Assembly: GCA_028287545.1 (NCBI GenBank) | Contig: JAQBPL010000178.1 | Span: 1 to 9,347 of the forward strand | DNA: 9,347 nucleotides | Direction: 5' to 3' | DNA from: Vulcanimicrobiota bacterium | GTDB taxonomy: Bacteria > Eremiobacterota > Eremiobacteria > Baltobacterales > Baltobacteraceae | Shown here: positions 1-5,655 of the stretch, one piece after another | Position numbering within the stretch: position 1 is the stretch's first letter | Layout: every line of letters starts with the position of its first letter | The notes under the pieces: generated by a model | Told to the model about the DNA's origin: nothing | The model's input: the letters and a program-made list of their open reading frames with translations, nothing else | Database searches by the model: none | Translations under genes and position numbers: made by a program

Positions 1-500
1 TGCCGGGATTCGAGCTCGCGACCGAAGCGGGCGCCGTGCGGGCGCGCGTCGGCATCGACGGCATCACGCTCTCTCCCGACGGCCGTACCCTGTGGTGGAC
101 GCCGCTCGGATCGTATGACCTCTTCAGCCTCGACACCGATCTGCTCGGCGGGCCGCACGGCGACGACGCGGCCATCGCGCGTCACGTCGTGCGGCACGAG
201 GCGCGCGCGTTTGCCGCCGACGGATTGGACTGCGATCGGCAGGGCCGCATCTACTTCACCGATGTGACGCATGGCACGCTGCGTCGTTTTCTTCCGGCCG
301 AGAATCGCTACGAGACGCTGCTGCACGGCGAACACTATTTCAGTTGGCCCGAGAGCGTGCGGATCGGTCCCGACCGCATCGTGTACGTGACCGACAGCCA
401 AATGGACCGCATGCCGATGTGGCACGGCGGCACCGACCTGCGCACGCCGCCGTACGCGGTGTATCGCGCGGCAATCGACGCCGACCCCGCGCAATACTAG
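1..500 (+). CDS. MRJP/Yellow or SMP-30-like beta-propeller protein, C-terminal part
   Basis: Partial gene: the reading frame is open from base 3 to a TAG at 498-500, giving 165 residues with no start in the window. The visible part holds propeller-blade repeats: a GIDGITLSPDGRTLWW blade, then DGLDCDRQGRIYFTD, then WPESVRIGPDRIVYVTDSQ, and a tail with HGGTDLRTPPYAVYR. The order 'DG-SPDG', 'DG..D..G.IY.TD', 'WP.S..IGPD...YVT' and the closing HGG-DLR-PYA segment match bacterial members of the major royal jelly protein / Yellow family, related to SMP-30/gluconolactonase propellers. The bacterial members are mostly uncharacterised, often secreted, and annotated as sugar-lactone or dopachrome-related enzymes. 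The N-terminus, where a signal peptide would be, lies outside the window. Its 3' end faces the small gene on the other strand, 11 bases away. Family call fairly sure; substrate unknown. Confidence 0.8.
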   Translation, partial: PGFELATEAGAVRARVGIDGITLSPDGRTLWWTPLGSYDLFSLDTDLLGGPHGDDAAIARHVVRHEARAFAADGLDCDRQGRIYFTDVTHGTLRRFLPAENRYETLLHGEHYFSWPESVRIGPDRIVYVTDSQMDRMPMWHGGTDLRTPPYAVYRAAIDADPAQY

Positions 501-511
501 CCAAGAAAGTC

Positions 512-691
512 TCAGACGGCGGTGAACGCCGAGCGGGACTCCTTGCGATCGTGACATTCTTCCTGATCGGCGCAGCGCCGGCCGCGGCCGTCGAGCGCCG
601 GGATGGTCGCGCGAGGATCGTTCTGATGTCCGCACTCCGCGCAGCGCGTCATCGCGGGCTCGTCGTCCGTCGAGATGCTCATGCGAGCCAT
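512..691 (-). CDS. Small four-cysteine protein, putative zinc-binding
   Basis: A 59-residue protein not recognised as a named family. It has four cysteines in a C17-x2-C20 ... C40-x5-C46 layout, with RCAECGHQNDPRA before the spacer and GRGRRCADQEECHDRK after, which looks like a treble-clef or zinc-ribbon type metal site. Third codon positions are almost all G or C, as in the neighbouring genes, which supports real coding. The start is uncertain: ATGs at 691, 682 and 652 are in frame, none with a clear Shine-Dalgarno; the one at 652 begins MTRCAECG and would still keep all four cysteines. The frame stays open further upstream into cysK, but that part is arginine-rich shadow sequence. It lies 65 bases downstream of cysK on the same strand and may be cotranscribed. 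It could instead be a chance frame. Confidence 0.55.
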   Translation of the reverse strand: MARMSISTDDEPAMTRCAECGHQNDPRATIPALDGRGRRCADQEECHDRKESRSAFTAV

Positions 692-702
692 CGTACCCGG
701 AT

Positions 703-746
703 CCGCGGCGGCAACAATGGCCAAACGACCAAGGTGCGCGCCGCGG
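703..746 (-). other. Inverted repeat between cysK and the small Cys protein
   Basis: CCGCGGCG at 703-710 and CGCCGCGG at 739-746 are perfect 8-base inverted copies around a 28-base spacer. In the cysK transcript this could form a GC-rich stem just after the stop codon. There is no T-run behind it, so it is not a standard intrinsic terminator; it could be a 3' stabilising or attenuating stem, or chance in GC-rich DNA. Confidence 0.3.
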
Positions 747-756
747 CACAATCGGG

Positions 757-1716
757 TCAGGTCAGGGCTGGTTCGAAGACGACGGCGTCCTGCTCCGCGA
801 AGAGCGGGTTCGAGAGGTAGCGTTCGCCGGTGTCGCAGCCGATCGTGACGATCAGCTTGCCCGCGTTCTCGGGACGTGCGGCGACCTGCATCGCGGCCCA
901 CACGTTCGAGCCGGCCGAGATGCCGACGAGAATGCCTTCCTCGCGAGCGAGCCTGCGCGAGATCGCGACCGAGTCGTCGAACGTCGCCTTGATCACTTCG
1001 CTGTAGACTTTCGTGTCGAGGATCGAGGGGATGAATCCCGGCGCGAACCCTTGCAGCTTGTGCGGACCGGGCGCGCCGCCGGAGAGCACCGTCGAGGTGT
1101 CGGGTTCGACCGTGATGACGTTGACGCCGGGCTTGCGTTCTTTGAGCAGGTGGCCCGCACCGGTGACGGTGCCGCCGGTCCCGACGCCGGCGATGAAGAT
1201 GTCGACCTTGCCGTCGGTGTCGCGCCAGATCTCTTCACCCGTCGTGCGGTAGTGAATCTCCGGATTGGCCGGATTGTCGAACTGTCCGGGCGAGAAGTAT
1301 TTGGCCGGATTCGACGCGACGATCTCCTTGGCTTTGGCGATCGCGCCCTTCATGCCCTCACTCCCCGGTGTGAGCACGAGCTGCGCGCCGTACGCTTTGA
1401 GCAGGTTGCGGCGCTCGACCGTCATCGTCTCCGGCATCGTCAGAATACACGGGTAGCCTTTGGCTGCGCAGACGAAGGCGAGCGCGATCCCGGTGTTGCC
1501 GCTGGTCGGCTCGACGATGATGGAATCCGGACGAAGTTTGCCGTCGCGCTCGGCGGCCTCGATCATCGCCACCCCGATGCGATCCTTGACCGATCCGGCC
1601 GGATTCATCGATTCGAGTTTGACGAGGATCTCCGCGCCGAGCCCCTTGTTCAACCGCGGAATGCGGACGAGCGGCGTGTTTCCGAACGTGTCGGCGATGT
1701 TGTCGTAGACGCGCAC
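757..1716 (-). CDS. cysK: Cysteine synthase A (O-acetylserine sulfhydrylase)
   Basis: PLP enzyme joining O-acetylserine and sulfide to give L-cysteine and acetate, the last step of sulfur assimilation, in the cytoplasm. From the chosen GTG start the protein is 319 residues, the normal CysK length. It begins [19 protein letters not shown], the usual family N-terminus. Visible motifs: [11 protein letters not shown] with PLP lysine K44; PTSGNTGIA at 70-78, the substrate loop; [10 protein letters not shown] at 177-186, the phosphate-binding loop; GISAGSN at 265-271, which includes the serine near the PLP ring nitrogen; and CDTGERYLS near the end. [11 protein letters not shown] favours CysK over CysM. 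The frame is open upstream to an ATG at 1833, but those 39 extra residues have no family counterpart and would run to within 5 bases of the divergent gene. GGAG at 1721-1724 supports the GTG. The gene is divergent from the MBL exonuclease gene. Confidence 0.96.
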   Translation of the reverse strand: MRVYDNIADTFGNTPLVRIPRLNKGLGAEILVKLESMNPAGSVKDRIGVAMIEAAERDGKLRPDSIIVEPTSGNTGIALAFVCAAKGYPCILTMPETMTVERRNLLKAYGAQLVLTPGSEGMKGAIAKAKEIVASNPAKYFSPGQFDNPANPEIHYRTTGEEIWRDTDGKVDIFIAGVGTGGTVTGAGHLLKERKPGVNVITVEPDTSTVLSGGAPGPHKLQGFAPGFIPSILDTKVYSEVIKATFDDSVAISRRLAREEGILVGISAGSNVWAAMQVAARPENAGKLIVTIGCDTGERYLSNPLFAEQDAVVFEPALT

Positions 1717-1837
1717 TGTGCTCCAATGCTTACGAAGGAGGGAAGTTTTCTTGAGAACCCCGCCCTCGCGGCAAAGGGTGCGTCGGGCCGGAGTCGAACA
1801 CACGTTCGTCTCACCTGCGGAATAGGCTCGCACCGAC
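1717..1837. promoter_or_regulatory. Divergent intergenic region of cysK and the MBL exonuclease gene
   Basis: This 121-base gap lies between two divergent starts and must hold both promoters; no convincing -35/-10 pair was found by eye. It contains GGAG at 1721-1724 (minus strand), four bases before the cysK GTG, a good ribosome-binding site that decides that start. A short palindrome, CGAAC-ACAC-GTTCG, sits at 1795-1808 and could be an operator or a small hairpin. GGTGCG at 1777-1782 and CGCACC at 1829-1834 are also inverted copies. None matches a sulfur-responsive riboswitch or operator that I can recognise. Confidence 0.45.
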
Positions 1838-2857
1838 GTGTTTTCGCTCGCCCAGAGGTCGCTCTACGTCGCCGACCTCGACCTTTGGATCGACTCGATG
1901 CGGCCGCGGGAGCGGTGCTACGTCTCGCACGGCCATAGCGACCACGCGCGCGAGCACGACACGATCGTCACCACCCCGGCCAACGCCGCGATCTGCCGCT
2001 CCCGCTTCGAACGCGCGATCGCGCGCGGCAAGCAGACCTCGCTGCTGCGCGAGCGTCCGCGACCGGCCTGCGACTTCGAAGAGCGCGGCTTCAACGAGCC
2101 CTGGACCGAGGGAGAGCACCGGCTGACCCTCTTCCCCGCCGGTCACGTGCTCGGCAGCGCGCAGCTGCTGATCGAAGGCGAGCGGGGCCGGTTCGTCTAC
2201 ACGGGCGACTTCAAACTCGCGCGCTCGTACACGTGCGAGCCGCCCGAGGTGAAGCCGTGCGACGTCCTGCTGATGGAGTGCACGTACGGGCGGCCGCAGT
2301 ACGTCTTCCCGTCGCGCGACGAGGTCGAGGAGACGCTCGTCTCGTTCGCGACGCGGGCACTCGCCGACGGCTGCGCGCCGGTGCTCATGGCGTACTCGCT
2401 CGGCAAGGCGCAAGAAGCGATGGCGATCCTGGGCAAGGCGGGGATTCCGCTCACCGTGCACGGCGCGGTGCATACGATCGCACGGGTCTACGAAGCGTCA
2501 GGCGTGCAGCTGCCGCCCTACGTTCGCTACGATGCCGCGACGTACGACGGCGCGAGCGCGCTGATCTGGCCGCCGTCGGGGAAGACCCTGCCGAAGGCGC
2601 TCCACGGAAAAGCCGTGCGCACCGCGATGCTCTCCGGCTGGGCGCTCGACGCGAGCGCGCCGTTCCGCTACGGCGTCGATGCGTGCATCCCGCTGAGCGA
2701 CCATGCCGACTACGCAGCGCTGCTGCGCTACATCGAACTCGCCCAGCCGCGCAAGGTGCTCCTCAACCACGGCTGGCGCGACTTCGTCTGGCGCCTACGC
2801 CGCCTGGGCATCGACGCAACCTACCTCGAGGCAAACGAACAATTGGCGCTGTTTTAG
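1838..2857 (+). CDS. Metallo-beta-lactamase-fold nuclease, ligase-associated exonuclease type
   Basis: A 339-residue MBL-fold metallohydrolase, likely a cytoplasmic DNA exonuclease (possibly RNA-processing). The two-metal site is complete: HGHSDH (H31, H33, D35, H36), AGHVLGSAQ with H103, YTGDFK with D124, a LSDHAD motif with H289, and LNHG with H311. LLMECTYG at 144-151 and LGKAQEAM / [17 protein letters not shown] in the second half follow the pattern of the 'ligase-associated DNA exonuclease' group (TIGR04122-like), which is related to mRNA 3'-end processing and SNM1-type nucleases. Members often sit beside an ATP-dependent DNA ligase and a Lhr-type helicase. Here a ligase is in the window on the same strand, but separated by three genes; no helicase is seen. 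The start is a GTG with a weak upstream site. Family call from recalled motif patterns; substrate inferred. Confidence 0.82.
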   Translation: MFSLAQRSLYVADLDLWIDSMRPRERCYVSHGHSDHAREHDTIVTTPANAAICRSRFERAIARGKQTSLLRERPRPACDFEERGFNEPWTEGEHRLTLFPAGHVLGSAQLLIEGERGRFVYTGDFKLARSYTCEPPEVKPCDVLLMECTYGRPQYVFPSRDEVEETLVSFATRALADGCAPVLMAYSLGKAQEAMAILGKAGIPLTVHGAVHTIARVYEASGVQLPPYVRYDAATYDGASALIWPPSGKTLPKALHGKAVRTAMLSGWALDASAPFRYGVDACIPLSDHADYAALLRYIELAQPRKVLLNHGWRDFVWRLRRLGIDATYLEANEQLALF

Positions 2858-2916
2858 TCCGTCATTGCGAGCTCGGAGCTGTTTGTCACCCTCACAATGG
2901 GGCTCTGGTTGCCACG
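2858..2916. other. Convergent intergenic spacer, possible repeat remnant
   Basis: A 59-base gap between two converging stop codons (TAG of the nuclease, TAA of the hydrolase). It is visibly less GC-rich than the surroundings and contains GTCATTGCGAGCTC (2861-2874), resembling dispersed intergenic repeats that start with 'GTCATTGCGAGC' in many bacterial genomes. A short imperfect palindrome AGCTCGGAGCT (2870-2880) lies inside. No T-tract terminator is evident on either strand. Recognition of the repeat is from memory, not from a search. Confidence 0.3.
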
Positions 2917-3780
2917 TTACGCGAAGAACTGCCGCAACGCCGCGTACGTCTCGTCCGGTGCTTCTTCCGCTAGGAAGTGCCCGCTGTCGATCGCGTGGCC
3001 GCGGACGTCGTCGGCCCAGTCGCGCCAGATGGCTAGGATGTCGTACCACTTGCCGACTTCGCCGCGGGCACCCCAGAGGGCGAGCAGCGGTGCGGCGATC
3101 TTCTTGTTGCCGCGGTCCGCTTCGTCGAGGGCGAAATCGTACGTCGCGCCGGCGCGATAGTCTTCGCACGACGCGTGGATCATCTCGGGCGCCGACGCGC
3201 AGCGGACGTACTCTTCGAGCGCTTCGGGCGCGAACGCCGTCTGGCGGTTCGGACGGTTAGAGTAGAAAAAGACCGGATCGGCGCCGATCAGTTTTTCCGG
3301 CAGCGGGTACGGCTGCGCGAGAAAGAACCAGTGCCAATAGCCCAAGCCGAACTTCATGTCGGCGCGGCGGAAATGCTCGCCGGTCGGGATGATGTCGAGC
3401 ACCGCGATGCGCTCGATACGTTGCGGATGATCGAGCGCGAGGCGGTATGCGACTCGCGCGCCGCGATCGTGTCCGGCGACGGAGAAACGCTCGAAGCCGA
3501 GCTTCGCCATCACCGCGACGCAGTCGCGCGCCATCGCGCGCTTCGAGTAGGGTTCGTGATCCTCGGTCGTCGGCGGCTTCGAGCTCTCGCCGTACCCGCG
3601 CAGATCCATCGCCACCACGGTGAACTCGCGCGCGAGCCGCGGCGCGATCCGGTGCCACATCACGTGCGTCTGCGGGTACCCGTGCAGCAGCAGCAGCGGC
3701 GGGCCGCTGCCGCCGTGCCGCACGCGGATCGTCGCCTCGCCGGTGTCGATCCGCTCGAGCGTAAAGCCGTCGAACATCAT
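2917..3780 (-). CDS. Alpha/beta hydrolase, fluoroacetate dehalogenase-like
   Basis: A 287-residue alpha/beta hydrolase predicted to cleave a carbon-halogen (possibly carbon-fluorine) bond of a small 2-haloacid such as haloacetate, in the cytoplasm. It has HGYPQTHVMWHR (oxyanion region, 33-44), DLRGYGESSKP (59-69) and the nucleophile elbow GHDRGAR with D105. The fluoroacetate dehalogenase set is complete and equally spaced against the Rhodopseudomonas enzyme: nucleophile D105, carboxylate-binding R106 and R109, acid D129 (VLDIIPT), halide pocket H150-W151 (YWHWFFL) and Y214, and histidine H268 (SGHFLAEEAP). Each is about five residues earlier than the known D110/R111/R114/D134/H155/W156/Y219. 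The start ATG at 3780 has an AGG about nine bases upstream; a second ATG follows at once. No signal peptide. It is divergent from the permease gene across 58 bases. Related enzymes can be chloro-only dehalogenases or epoxide hydrolases, so the substrate is an inference. Confidence 0.88.
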   Translation of the reverse strand: MMFDGFTLERIDTGEATIRVRHGGSGPPLLLLHGYPQTHVMWHRIAPRLAREFTVVAMDLRGYGESSKPPTTEDHEPYSKRAMARDCVAVMAKLGFERFSVAGHDRGARVAYRLALDHPQRIERIAVLDIIPTGEHFRRADMKFGLGYWHWFFLAQPYPLPEKLIGADPVFFYSNRPNRQTAFAPEALEEYVRCASAPEMIHASCEDYRAGATYDFALDEADRGNKKIAAPLLALWGARGEVGKWYDILAIWRDWADDVRGHAIDSGHFLAEEAPDETYAALRQFFA

Positions 3781-3838
3781 CGACGCCTACCCGGTGCCGC
3801 CGGGAATCGCCTGCACGCCGCGGCGAACGTGGGCGACG
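3781..3838. promoter_or_regulatory. Divergent spacer of the hydrolase and permease genes
   Basis: Only 58 bases separate the hydrolase ATG (minus) from the chosen permease GTG (plus), so the two promoters must overlap or lie partly within the genes. No clear promoter boxes or operator are visible. If the permease starts at the in-frame GTG at 3794 instead, the gap shrinks to 13 bases. Confidence 0.35.
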
Positions 3839-5245
3839 GTGAAGCCGAAAGCCGAGCTCGGCATTTTTTACGTCGCGATGGTCAGCACCGCGGCCGGCTT
3901 CTCGGTGCGCAACCTCCCGAGCATCGCGGTCGAGGGCTGGCCGCTGATTTTCTGGTACGTGCTCGGGACGGCGTTCTTCTTGGCCCCGCTCGCGCTGACG
4001 GCGGCCGAACTCGCGTCGACGTGGCCGGAGGCGGGCGGCGTGTACGATTGGGTCGCCGAGGCGTTCGGCGAGCGGACCGGGTTCATGTCGGTCTGGTCGA
4101 TCGTCGTAATCAACTTGCCGTGGTATCCGACGGTGCTCGCGTTCGTCGCGGTGTCGCTCGCGTTCGGCTTCGATCCTGCGCTGCAGGACCACCGCGGTTT
4201 CGTCGCCGGCGTGATGATCGTCGTTTTCTGGGCGATCACGCTGATCGGCCTGGCCGGCCCCGTTGCCGCCGCGAGGTTCACGTCGTTTGGGACGCTGTTC
4301 GGTTCGATCGTTCCGGCGTTCGTGCTGATCGCCGCCGGGATCGCGTGGATCGCCGCGGGCAAGCACGTCGCGCTGCCGCCGTTCACGCTCGCGCGGCTGC
4401 TGCCGAGCTGGGAGGGGGCGCAGCTCCCGTACGTCTCCTCGCTGCTGCTCGCGTTCACCGGGATCGAGGTCTCGGGCTACTACGCGCTCGCGGTCCGCGA
4501 CCCGCAGCGCAACTACCCGAAAGCGATGCTGCTCGCACTCGTCGCGATCGCGGGGTTGAGCATCTTCGCGACGCTGGCGATCGCGATCGCCGTTCCGGCC
4601 GACCGGATCAGTCTGAGCGGCGGCGTCGTGCAGACCTTCGCCGTCATCTTCGGCGCGCTGCACATCGGCTGGGCGACGCCGATCCTCGCGGTGCTGACGG
4701 CGCTCGGCGCTCTAGCGCTGATGTGCGCCTGGCTCGTCGGCCCGCTGCTGAGCCTCACCGAGGTCGCGCGAGGCGGCCTCTTGCCGCCGATCTTCCGCAG
4801 GCTGAGCGGGCGGCAAGTTCCGGCGGCGGTCATGCTGTGGCAGGCGGCGATCATCTCGATCCTGGCCGCCGCGTTCGCGCTGATGCCGTCGGTGAACCAG
4901 GCGTATTGGATCCTGACCGCGACGACCACCGCGCTGCTGGGCTTCTACTATCTGCCGATCTTCGCGGCGGTCATCAAGCTGCGCTACTCGCAGCCCGAGA
5001 AGCCGCGCCCGTTCCGCATCCCCGGCGGCACGCTCGGCGTGTGGCTCGTCGCCGGCGTCGGCTTCGTCTCGACCGCGTTCGCCGTTCTCGTCGCGCTCGA
5101 GCGCCCGAGCGACGTCACCTTCGTCTCGGACGGCGTGTACGTCGGTGCGATGGTCGTGCTGGCATTGTTCTGGATGGCGCCGTGGGCCGTCTTCTTGGCC
5201 CTGCGAAAAGCGTCGTGGCTCGCGGTGCGGCGCGAGGCGCAGTGA
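3839..5245 (+). CDS. APC-superfamily amino-acid permease, glutamate/GABA-antiporter-like
   Basis: A 468-residue inner-membrane transporter with about 12 hydrophobic segments. The first carries the family's helix-1 region, GIFYVAMVSTAAGFSVRNLP, where the unwound stretch binds the substrate amino acid. Further marks: WPEAGGVYDWVAEAFG after helix 2, the GIEVSGYYALAVRDPQRNYPKAM segment around helix 6 (known family form 'G.E.....V.NP...YP+A'), and EKPRPFRIPGG in the loop after helix 10. These fit the glutamate/GABA-antiporter (GadC/YjeM) branch of APC transporters, so likely substrates are amino acids or amines; the exact one cannot be read. The GTG at 3839 gives the usual short N-terminal tail; a GTG at 3794 would add 15 unusual residues. 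No strong Shine-Dalgarno. Its stop codon forms one arm of a palindrome shared with the converging RAM-domain gene. Confidence 0.87.
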   Translation: MKPKAELGIFYVAMVSTAAGFSVRNLPSIAVEGWPLIFWYVLGTAFFLAPLALTAAELASTWPEAGGVYDWVAEAFGERTGFMSVWSIVVINLPWYPTVLAFVAVSLAFGFDPALQDHRGFVAGVMIVVFWAITLIGLAGPVAAARFTSFGTLFGSIVPAFVLIAAGIAWIAAGKHVALPPFTLARLLPSWEGAQLPYVSSLLLAFTGIEVSGYYALAVRDPQRNYPKAMLLALVAIAGLSIFATLAIAIAVPADRISLSGGVVQTFAVIFGALHIGWATPILAVLTALGALALMCAWLVGPLLSLTEVARGGLLPPIFRRLSGRQVPAAVMLWQAAIISILAAAFALMPSVNQAYWILTATTTALLGFYYLPIFAAVIKLRYSQPEKPRPFRIPGGTLGVWLVAGVGFVSTAFAVLVALERPSDVTFVSDGVYVGAMVVLALFWMAPWAVFLALRKASWLAVRREAQ

Positions 5246-5266
5246 CGCGGCGCGCGAGCGCCGTCA
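5243..5266. terminator. Stop-to-stop palindrome, candidate bidirectional terminator
   Basis: An imperfect 24-base palindrome starts with the TGA of the permease and ends with the TCA (stop, minus strand) of the RAM-domain gene. Its core is CGGCGC (5248-5253), loop GCGA (5254-5257), GCGCCG (5258-5263): a six-pair GC stem closed by a GNRA-type tetraloop, with the outer TGA/TCA also able to pair across a two-base bulge. It has no U-tract, so strong intrinsic termination is not certain. Confidence 0.45.
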
Positions 5267-5542
5267 GTCGACGCCGATGTCCCAGACGAGGCCGAGGTCG
5301 CGCTTCGCGAAGGCGCGGAATGCGATCAGGGTCTCCGTCGCGGTGATCCCGGCGTGCGCGGCGATCCGCTCGGTGACGAGGTCGCTGAGCTGCTCGTGTT
5401 CGCGCACGCGAACCATCGCGACCAGATCGTAGGGTCCGGCGACGCTGTAGCACTCGGTTACGCCGTCGATCTCCAGCAGCTCCTCGGCGAGCGAACGGAC
5501 GCGGCCGGGTTCGACGGTCAACAGGACGATCGCGGTGATCAC
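5264..5542 (-). CDS. Stand-alone Lrp/AsnC effector-binding (RAM) domain protein
   Basis: A 92-residue protein made only of the Lrp/AsnC ligand-binding domain (RAM, AsnC_trans_reg), with no helix-turn-helix. It begins VITAIVLLTVEPGRV, then ELLEIDGVTECYSVAGPYDLVAMVRV, then a helix (EHEQLSDLVTERIAAHAGI) and a last strand TATETLIAF: the beta-alpha-beta-beta-alpha-beta ferredoxin-like fold. The conserved G-x-Y-D-L turn (GPYDL) is present. In full-length regulators this domain binds amino acids and drives oligomer formation; stand-alone forms are known and may bind amino acids or pair with full-length Lrp proteins. The GTG start at 5542 has AGG about eight bases upstream. It converges with the amino-acid permease, which suggests but does not prove a shared amino-acid theme, and diverges from the ligase. 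Confidence 0.87.
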   Translation of the reverse strand: MITAIVLLTVEPGRVRSLAEELLEIDGVTECYSVAGPYDLVAMVRVREHEQLSDLVTERIAAHAGITATETLIAFRAFAKRDLGLVWDIGVD

Positions 5543-5655
5543 GCTCCCGCCTACCGCGAGGGCGGGGCTCCCACCTGCGTGGGGACCGCGTGGGACGTTC
5601 CGCGAGCGGGCGCGTCGAAGGCCCGCAGCGTGCCGCCGTCCAGCGTCTTCCTCCG
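5543..5655. promoter_or_regulatory. Divergent intergenic region of the RAM-domain gene and the DNA ligase
   Basis: This 113-base gap lies between two divergent starts. It contains a short hairpin, CCCAC-CTGC-GTGGG (5570-5583), followed by a further GTGGG at 5590-5594 in a G/C-rich stretch. No clear promoter boxes are visible. The ligase frame is open upstream to a GTG at 5590, so the hairpin could fall near or just outside the 5' end of that gene's message. Confidence 0.35.

Noticed and set aside
344..820. A 158-codon plus-strand frame after the beta-propeller gene
   Set aside because: It overlaps the propeller gene's 3' end and the cysK 3' end in the wrong frame, and its product is Arg-rich without motifs.
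692..901. Upstream part of the small Cys protein's frame, extending into cysK
   Set aside because: The residues are arginine-rich shadow of the cysK coding strand; only the part after 691 has gene-like composition and a cysteine pattern.
1717..1833. A 39-residue N-terminal extension of CysK starting at an ATG at 1833
   Set aside because: The extra residues have no counterpart in the family, and the GTG at 1716 has a good GGAG site and the standard N-terminus.
1788..1834. tRNA-like T-loop sequence (GGAGTCGAACACAC)
   Set aside because: No acceptor, anticodon or D-arm pairing of the right size surrounds it, and the T-stem does not pair.
3257..4663. A 468-codon open frame on the minus strand opposite the permease gene
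   Set aside because: The product is an Arg/Asp/Glu-rich shadow of the permease, with no recognisable domain.
3175..5346. A very long (723-codon) open frame on the plus strand across the hydrolase and permease genes
   Set aside because: Its product is low-complexity Arg/Ala/Gly/Asp-rich with no family motif, and it overlies two well-recognised genes in other frames; open shadow frames are expected in high-GC DNA.
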